A stretch of 64,000 bases of DNA, taken from NCBI RefSeq assembly GCF_036669915.1, contig NC_089324.1, positions 13,021,618-13,085,617 of the forward strand, in the 5' to 3' direction. Position 1 is the stretch's first letter. Each line of letters starts with the position of its first letter. Shown here one piece after another: positions 56,726 to 64,000 of this stretch. The notes beneath the pieces were generated by a model. It ran no database searches. It saw only the letters and a program-made list of their open reading frames with translations, and had not been told where the DNA came from. The position numbers were made by a program, and so were the translations under genes. This DNA comes from Pocillopora verrucosa (Eukaryota; Cnidaria; Anthozoa; Scleractinia; Pocilloporidae).

Positions 56726-58674
56726 ACTTATTCAAAAGTGAATTTTGCTTCTTGAGCCGCTCCTTACCTGTGTCTTTTTTTTATTTTTAGTGCTGTTTTA
56801 TCACTTGTCTGGAAGAACTCTCAGCAATAATATCAAGACTTACAATTACACTTGGAGACAAAAACCTTTTGACTTGAAGTAATTAGCCCAGGTCTTTCAA
56901 GTTCGTCAGTTTCAAGCCGTTTTAATCTTCTCCACCCTCATCACTTGGCCATCCATGTTTCTTCTCGGTTTATTAATATCCTCTTTAATTGTTTTTTCTC
57001 CGATCTGAAGGCTTTGTTTTTGTTTTTTCTTTAAGTTCGAGGTATTTTTGCGCATCGTCGGTTGTGATTTGAATAATAATCTAGACCAAGAAATTTAACG
57101 GCGAGTCCTTAAAAAAATTGCTAATATAGCAGAAAAACTACATGCTGTATAGAAACATTTAACAAGTTTGACTTTTTTCATAGACTGAGAATATATAGCT
57201 GGAAAACGTCAAGACCATGTGCTGCTTTTTGCAATCATTTATTGGACAGGATAGATAAAGTCCGGGTTTTTCAATCTAAGAAAATATATTTTTGATTAAA
57301 ATTTAATTTAAGAACAATTTATGATTGCATAATTTCACATGTATAAGTAATCAACAAGCACAAGAAGGAAGGTGACAACTGTTTTTAAAAGTGGGCATCG
57401 ACTGGTTAATTACGTCATAATTAGAGGTGGCAACTGATTTTCTAACTAAGCTTAAGTGTTCTTAAGACTGTTTTGAAAAATAGTCTTAGATTTTGTTCCA
57501 TATAACAAGGTGAGACAAATTAGGAATGCATTGAATAAATGAGACTCAAAAGTTCCAATTTTTTGTTATGAATGATTAGAAAATAACTTCCAGTTTTAAA
57601 AGGAAATAACATTTCAAAATAAAGTTATTTGAAAAACTAACGCGGAAATATCCTTTCAAAACTCGCAAAATCATCAGTACCTTGGTTTCCGTGGAAAAAA
57701 AAGGCTATGTCGAGTTTCTAGTGTAACTATAATTGACTATCAGGAAACCGGAGCAGAGGGAAAAAAATTCCAAACCGCTATATGGGACAAAAGCAGGGAT
57801 TAGGTCTGGTAGTGAATAGTCACTAGCGTTGTAAGATTTACCGTCACAAATTTGAAAATATCGTCCAAATCGGAAGCGATTTTATGTCCATATAGACTCG
57901 CTTAGAGATTTCTCATTACATGTCCCTGCAGCTGATTGCCCAGCGAACTTGACATTCACCACGTGGAAGGAGCGAGTTCACGGGGTTAGGTTTTAAACGT
58001 TGAGAATCGCATGCGCCACAACAATCACAGCTCTTGCACGTATTGCAAACCTAATAAGACGCTTTTCTTATAATCCTGCAACAATGGTTTGTTGGATCAC
58101 TCTTCAGTGCTGGAATCACGTGACCAGAAAGGTTTGCATTTTTTTTTCCGAGCACTACTTTCATCGTACGATATAATTTTTGGAAGAGAGAGAAAAAAAA
58201 GTTTTTACAGATAAATGTAACGGTTTTTTTTTCATCTCTTGATAATATTTACCCTTCCTAGTAAGGAAAAATGCAAAACAATAAAGCAATAGAAAATAAA
58301 CAAATGAATTTATCAAGAAGTTTTTAAAAAATGTCGAATAAGGAAATAAATAAAACGTGAATGAAGATAACTGTCGTCCCTTTTCTTCCACTAAACCATC
58401 AGAAACGCAGGTGCATTGTTCAGTTATTGAATCTTTTGTACAAAACTAAATGGAACAAACTAAATAAAGTGCTTATTGAACAGTTAACACGATGGTAAGT
58501 CAGAACTAACCTCAAATATATCACTTTTTGCCTGCGTCATTTGGTTGTTACATAATTTGTCTACGTTTACAAATATGTATGAATCTTTATTGCAGACCTA
58601 TTTCTGCTGCAAACCTTTGGGTTCGTTTAGACAAATGGGAAGTATCCATAGTTAAGACAAGAGAAGATGATCCT
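56726..58674. other. TRIM-unit flank after copy E
   Basis: Standard flank landmarks in order: GAGACAAAAACCTTTTGACT near 56850, ATTACGTCATAATTAGAGGTGG near 57410, CAGCTCTTGCACGTATTGCA near 58028 and ATTGCAGACCTATTTCTGCT near 58589. At 58675 it joins the second copy of the 5-kb duplication. No gene seen. Confidence 0.65.
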
Positions 58675-59481
58675 CTTTTGGTTGAGAGGAATATATCCCA
58701 GGTAAGTTTTTTGTTTCTTGAGATGAACGTCGAATGTATAAAACTGTAGTTACTGTTACTGTTATTTTATAGGCTGAGAATATATAAGTAGAACACGTTA
58801 AGACCATGTGCTGCTTTTGGCAATCATTGATTGGTCAGGACAGATTAAGTGCAGGTTTTTCAATCTAAGAAAATATATCTTTAAGTAAGCTTTAATTCAA
58901 GAACAATTTATGATTGCATAATTTCACATGTATGAGTAATAAACAAGCACAAGAAGTAAAGTGACAACTGTTTCTAATAGGTCTACTGGGTAATTACGCT
59001 ATAATTAGAGGTGGTTATTGATATTCTAACTAAGGTGAAGTGTTAGCTTTAGACTGTTTTGAAAAATAGTCCCAGGTTTTGTTGCAGATAATAAAACGAG
59101 AAAAATTAGAAATTCGTTGAATAAATGAGATTTGAAAGTTTTATCTAGTTTGTTGTTATGAATGATTAGAAAATAACTTTCAGTATTAAATATAGGTAAC
59201 ATTTTGAAATAAAGTTATTTAAAAATTTCGTTGGATACATCTCCTAAAAAATTGCAAAATCATCAGCAGCTTGGTTTCCCTGGAAAATAAAATAATAATT
59301 TGTCTACGTTTACAAATATACATGAATAACTATTGCGGACCTATTTCTGCTGCAAACCTTTGGGTCCGTTTGGAGAAATGGAAAGTATCCGCAGTTAAGA
59401 CAACTGAGGATGATCCTCTTTTGGTTGAGATGTACGTCGAATGTGTGAAAGTGTAACGAGTTCGTTTTCATATAAACTCGC

Positions 59482-60385
59482 CCACTTCCCGCCTTTAACG
59501 GGAAGCGAAATAGACTTGCGGCATGTGGCTAATTTACGTGCCTTCCTGTCTGACCTGAAGATTTTAGTACAAACTCTAATCCGCTCCCGATTTCCGGTGT
59601 TATCATGGCCAATTTACATTATCAACGCAGTTGACAAGAAAAAATCATTTTGATACTCTGTCCATTAAAATTATCAAGTAGGATTTTTTTTTTTAACTGA
59701 AAAGAAAAATTGAAGCTTTGGTCGTGCTTTTTTTCGTTAAGGACCTTAATGATTCGACAGTTAATCAAATTCCAGGAATTGCCGCCTTTAACGGGAAGCC
59801 AAATAAACAAGAGGCATGTGGCTAATTTGTATAAAATCAGCTTGCGTGCCTTCCTGTCTGACCTGAAGATTGAAATACGATTCTAATCCGCTCCCGATTT
59901 CCGGTGTTATCATGGCCAATTTACATTATCAACGCAGTTGACAAGAAAAAATCATTTTGATACTCCGTCCATTAAAATCATCAAGTAGGATTTTCTTTTT
60001 CAACTGCAAAGAAAAATTGAAGCTTTGGTCGTGCTTTTTTTCGTTAAGGACCTTAATGATTCGACAGTTAATCAAATTCCAGGAATTGCCGCCTTTAACG
60101 GGAAGCCAAATAAACAAGCGGCATGTGGCTAATTTGTATAAATCAGCTTGCGTGCCTTCCTGTCTGACCTGATGATTGAAATACAAACTCTAATCCGCTC
60201 ACGATTTCCGGTGTTATCATGGCCAATTTACACTATCAACTCAGTTGACAAGAACAAATCATTTTGATACTCTGTCCATTAAAATTATCAAGTAGGATTT
60301 CCATTTTCAACTGAAAAGAGTAAATTGAAGTCTTTGTCTTGCTTTTCTTTCTTTAAGAACCTTGATGATTCGACAGTTGATCAAA
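59482..60385 (+). repeat. Three tandem ~300-bp units, second copy
   Basis: Same triplicated array as at 3898-4800, carried along by the segmental duplication. The unit count and lengths are unchanged, so the triplication came before the large duplication. Confidence 0.85.
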
Positions 60386-61055
60386 TTCTAGAATATTTAG
60401 AAGCATGCGTTAAAAAAAAAAGGATAAAAAGATAAACAGTTGCAGGTCACAAACGGAAGAGGTCATGGCAGATTTCCGTTCTGTTTTCTCGGAACTCTAA
60501 ATATAGTATTAAAAGGCAACTTTCTATTTTTTCAAAAGAAAATAATTCATTTTCTGTTTACCGTATCTGAACGATTTCCTCGAAAACATTAGCGTCTTGT
60601 CTACACTTTTAAAGTTCTCTGGGAATGACTAGTCCATGCAAGATAGACTCCATATAAGATAGAAGGGAAATAGAGTAGAATGTCTCGCCAGGTAAAGCAA
60701 AAAACGAATTTTGGTCAAAGTTGATGAAGGCGTTGTGAGGCAAATTCCCTCGCATGCTTTCATGAGCGATAGATGGTTGCCACACACGAAGGAAGGAGGG
60801 GGAGGGGTGGGGAGAGAAGGACTGACCACATTTTAAAGAAATACAAAGGCCAACACATTTCTAAAATGAGCCGTTTATACGCGTTTTGCGATTTTCAGAC
60901 CCTCGACGTTCCTCATCTAAATATTTTCCTCCCATAACGCCCCAAGGTTTTCCCTACGGCTAAAATCCATGGATTCTTTCGTTACAACGAAGTCAACTGA
61001 GCCAAGGAACGTGACTGGCCAGAAATAGATCCAATGAAATGAAAAATGTCTTCTT

Positions 61056-61064
61056 TTCTAGGAA
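61056..61064 (+). promoter_or_regulatory. STAT/GAS-like site upstream of TRIM F
   Basis: TTCTAGGAA, 87 bp before the ATG, identical to the site of copy A as expected from the recent duplication. It therefore adds no independent support. Confidence 0.3.
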
Positions 61065-61150
61065 TCTAGAACAAAGGCGGATTGTTTTGATAGGGCTCGT
61101 CCCTTTAATATAAGTAACACATCAGTTAACTACAGTTTAAGGCGATCGTC

Positions 61151-63175
61151 ATGAATCCTCTCTTGAAGAGTCTCAAGAAACAAGTTACTTGCTCGATTTG
61201 TCTCGATACCTACACCGAGCCCAAAACCATATCATGTCTTCACACATTTTGCTGTGAGTGTTTAGAGAGACATGCAATAGAGAACCAGAGACAAGAGAAA
61301 TTCCGATGCCCCGAGTGTCAAGCAGAAATCGATTTACCACAAGGAAATTGCTTCGACCGTTTGCCTAACAGCTTTTTTCACAAAAGTCTGTTAGGTGTCC
61401 TTCTTCAAGCGGAAGATTGCAAAGCCATTGCAAGGCAACAACTGGACACTTGCTCGCAACATACGGAAGAAAGACTACGATATTACTGCTCCTCGTGTGA
61501 AGCGTGTATTTGTCCGATTTGCGTCACCGAAGACCACCGAGGCCATGCGTTTGAAATGCTTGAAAAAGCAGTGCAAGAGGATAAGAAAAACATCATGTCG
61601 ATTGTCGAGACCATCAAGGAAAAGGCAAACTTGTTTCGAGCACAGTTAGAAAAAACATCAGAGGATGTGGAAATGATTATTGCAATCGCCAAACAGGAAG
61701 TGTCGGAGGCAACTGAAGACGTGATCACAAAGACGAGACAGCAAGAAAAACAGCTCTTAGAGTCCTTAGAAATAACACGTAGGAAAAGAATAGAACGAAT
61801 CAACTCTGCTAAACAAGAACTGGAATCTCTAATAAAAAAAATTAACCAAGCAGCTGAATTTGCGGAGAAACTGGTGCAACGAAGATCAGCCGTGGATATC
61901 ATAGAGAACAAAAACAAATCGAGACAGAAACTTGAAGAGCTTCGTAGAGTTGAAGTTCCAAAACATCGCCAGGCTACATTTCTCAAATTTACTGCCGCAT
62001 CGCAACACAACTTTAAACTGGGTTCTATTCAGGTCTCCGAGAAGCCGGCAATCGCAGCTAAATCAACTCTAGAAGGACTGGATCAAACTTTTCAAGTTGG
62101 TGTAGAAGCAAAGTTTACGTTGTGCCCACGGACATCTGGCGGAGAGATGAGTGACCACGCTGATCTCAAAGATCAACTCGAATTGCTAATAACACCCGCC
62201 CAAGATGTGACGAACGTGACTCTTGATGAGAAATATGACGGTAATGTTGTGCTGAAGTTTATTCCCAAAGTACCTGGGGCCTACAGCACTGAGGTGAAGA
62301 TTAATGGCGATAAACTACCGACCTGTCCCATTACTGTGCAGGTTAAAGAACGTGAACTTGTCGTGGTCGGTGAGTTGAAGATAAAGCTCTTTCCAGGGCA
62401 CACGCTTGAACGGTTACATGGAGTTGTTGTGAATACAGAAGGCCAGTTAGTTGTGACAGATAACCTTGGCAACTGTGTATATGTTTTTGATAAAGATGGC
62501 AACTGTATGAGAAAAATCGGAAGCAAGCGTAGCCATACAGGACAATTTCAGTTTCCTAATGGCATTTCGTTTTTAAATGACAACGAAGTCCTAATTGCAG
62601 ACTTAGGCAATTGCAGAATACAACGAGTTAATATTCAGACAGGTACTGTAGTGAAAAGCTTTGGAAAAGAAGGCAGACAAAAAGGAGAGTTTAGCGGGCC
62701 AGTAGACGTTACTGTGGATGATGACGAACGCATTGTTGTAACCGAGTGGGGCAATAATAGGATACAGGTTATGTCAAAGGAGGCAGAGTCTATTTTCACA
62801 TTTGGAGACAAAGGCCCAGAGAAACTTCATTATCCAAGCTGCTGCATTCCTTACAAGAACATGTTTCTCGTATCTGATGCAGGCAACCACTGTATAAAAG
62901 CTTTTGATCAGTCAGGAAAATTCCTATACAAGTTTGGCAAAAAAGGGCATCTAGATGGGGAATTTAAAATGCCGCATGGTTTGCTTGTAGACAGCTCCGA
63001 AAATCTTCTAGTATGTGACTCTGGCAATAATCGAGTTCAGCAGTTTTCTTTAGACGGTCGCTACGCCGGCAAAAGTATCACTCGTTTATCAGACCCCACT
63101 TCGATAACAAAAGTACCAGACGGGCGTATTCTTGTTACTAGCTTTGATGAGAAAAAAGTGTACATTTTGAAATAG
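61151..63175 (+). CDS. TRIM-NHL protein, copy F, intact
   Basis: A 674-aa single-exon gene with the same RING, B-box 2, coiled coil, filamin and six-blade NHL layout as copy A. I found five coding differences from A: two change the protein (E65 in A is G65 here, just after the RING; V278 is L278 near the end of the coiled coil) and three are silent. Gly at position 65 is also found in C and D and looks ancestral, so A carries the derived state there. Metal ligands are complete. The shared 2.5 kb of upstream DNA means A and F probably have the same regulation. If the assembly holds both haplotypes, A and F could be alleles of one gene. Confidence 0.93.
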   Translation: MNPLLKSLKKQVTCSICLDTYTEPKTISCLHTFCCECLERHAIENQRQEKFRCPECQAEIDLPQGNCFDRLPNSFFHKSLLGVLLQAEDCKAIARQQLDTCSQHTEERLRYYCSSCEACICPICVTEDHRGHAFEMLEKAVQEDKKNIMSIVETIKEKANLFRAQLEKTSEDVEMIIAIAKQEVSEATEDVITKTRQQEKQLLESLEITRRKRIERINSAKQELESLIKKINQAAEFAEKLVQRRSAVDIIENKNKSRQKLEELRRVEVPKHRQATFLKFTAASQHNFKLGSIQVSEKPAIAAKSTLEGLDQTFQVGVEAKFTLCPRTSGGEMSDHADLKDQLELLITPAQDVTNVTLDEKYDGNVVLKFIPKVPGAYSTEVKINGDKLPTCPITVQVKERELVVVGELKIKLFPGHTLERLHGVVVNTEGQLVVTDNLGNCVYVFDKDGNCMRKIGSKRSHTGQFQFPNGISFLNDNEVLIADLGNCRIQRVNIQTGTVVKSFGKEGRQKGEFSGPVDVTVDDDERIVVTEWGNNRIQVMSKEAESIFTFGDKGPEKLHYPSCCIPYKNMFLVSDAGNHCIKAFDQSGKFLYKFGKKGHLDGEFKMPHGLLVDSSENLLVCDSGNNRVQQFSLDGRYAGKSITRLSDPTSITKVPDGRILVTSFDEKKVYILK

Positions 63176-64000
63176 CCTCTCCTTATCTGTGTTTTGTTTT
63201 ATTTTTAATATAGTTCTAAGACTCGTCTGAAAGAGCTCTTAGCGATAATATCAAGACTTACAATTGCTCGTAGAGACAAAAAACTTTTGACTCGAAGTCA
63301 TCAGCATGTAAGGTGACAATTGTTTTTAAAGATGTGCATCCACTGGGTAATGACGTCATAATTAGAGGTGGTTACTGATTTTCTAACTGAGCTTAATTAA
63401 GTGTTAGCTCTAAACTTTTTTGAAAAACAGTCTTAGGTTTTGTTCCATATAATAAAGCCAGACAAATTAGGAATGCATTGAATAAATAAGACCTCAAAGT
63501 TATTTCCAGTTTGTTGGTATGAATGATTATAAAATAGCATCTAGTTTTAAGTATAAATAACATTTTGAAATAGAAGTATTTGAAAAATGCATTGGGAAAC
63601 ATCACTTCAACAATTGCAAAATTATCAGTACTTTGGTTTCCCTGGAAATGAAAAAGAGGTTATGTCGTGTTCTTATATAATCTAACTATAATTTGCTTTT
63701 ATGAAACCGGAGCTGAGGCAACAAAACTCCATACCTCTTCGTGCGACAAAGACAGTGATAAGCTGTGATAGGGAAGAGTAATTAGCGTTGTAAGATTAAC
63801 CCTCACAAATTTGAACATGGTTTTCTGTACTATTTAAAAGTTTCCATACCCATAATCGGCTAAACTACATCAATTTCATGCCCACATAAACTTGCTTAAA
63901 GAGTTCTCAGTACGTTCCTGATTGCTCAGCGAACTTGACACTCATCCCGTGGAAGAAGCATGTGCTTCAACAATTACAGCTCTTACACGCATTGCAGACC

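Larger units (their letters stand above)
58675..64000 (+). repeat. Segmental duplication, copy 2 (contains TRIM copy F)
   Basis: Partner of 3091-8420. Nearly identical through 63864; afterwards it continues with small gaps to the window end, so its right edge is not visible. Confidence 0.9.

Noticed and set aside
1-64000. tRNA, rRNA and other structured RNA genes
   Set aside because: No cloverleaf or rRNA-like sequence recognised by eye; a covariance-model search would be needed to exclude small ncRNAs.

Overview
The window is animal nuclear DNA, most likely from an anthozoan cnidarian and probably a scleractinian coral. The evidence is its AT-rich intergenic DNA, intronless RING/B-box/filamin/NHL (TRIM-NHL) genes in many copies, a giant TPR-CHAT gene of the type expanded in cnidarians, a BEL/Pao LTR retrotransposon, a 5'-truncated LINE, a pogo-like DNA transposon remnant, spliced exons, and short dispersed repeats at 42.9 and 43.6 kb that I remember as common in coral genomes. 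Bacterial features (operons, ribosome binding sites, CRISPR) are not expected and none were seen.

Layout. 0.1-2.7 kb: minus-strand transposase-like gene with a short first exon that splices in frame (812 aa). 3.1-8.4 kb: a TRIM-NHL repeat unit with intact copy A. 12.4-14.6 kb: copy B, a pseudogene of a two-B-box subfamily. 16.2-19.6 kb: copy C, a pseudogene with a LINE inserted in its NHL propeller. 21.3-26.5 kb: a TTAA-flanked element with 916-bp terminal inverted repeats that encloses remnants of another gene. 27.1-32.5 kb: minus-strand TPR-CHAT gene (1803 aa) with 25 near-identical 120-bp TPR units. 33.7-35.8 kb: a 1-kb tandem duplication. 35.9-36.5 kb: a TRIM unit that has lost its gene. 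39.6-41.6 kb: intact TRIM copy D. 43.4-52.2 kb: exons of a proline/glycine-rich minus-strand gene, split by a young BEL/Pao element (45.0-50.9 kb) and a pogo-like element (51.1-51.9 kb). 53.1-54.5 kb: THAP-like and other gene fragments that replace the promoter of TRIM copy E (54.5-56.7 kb, one nonsense codon in the RING). 58.7-64.0 kb: an almost identical second copy of the 3.1-8.4 kb block, carrying intact copy F.

The main theme is a TRIM-NHL array growing by segmental duplication: three readable genes (A, D, F), three damaged ones (B, C, E) and one empty unit, with a TPR-CHAT putative protease gene in the middle. The promoters of A, B, C, D and F keep a TTCNNNGAA (STAT/GAS-like) site at a similar place, and C and D overlap it with a GAAACTGAAA (IRF/ISRE-like) site. 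Together with the protein families this suggests, but does not prove, an inducible innate-immunity or cell-death locus. Several lesions are one-base losses in short homopolymers, so some pseudogene calls could be consensus errors, and the 3/59 kb duplication could be an unmerged second haplotype.
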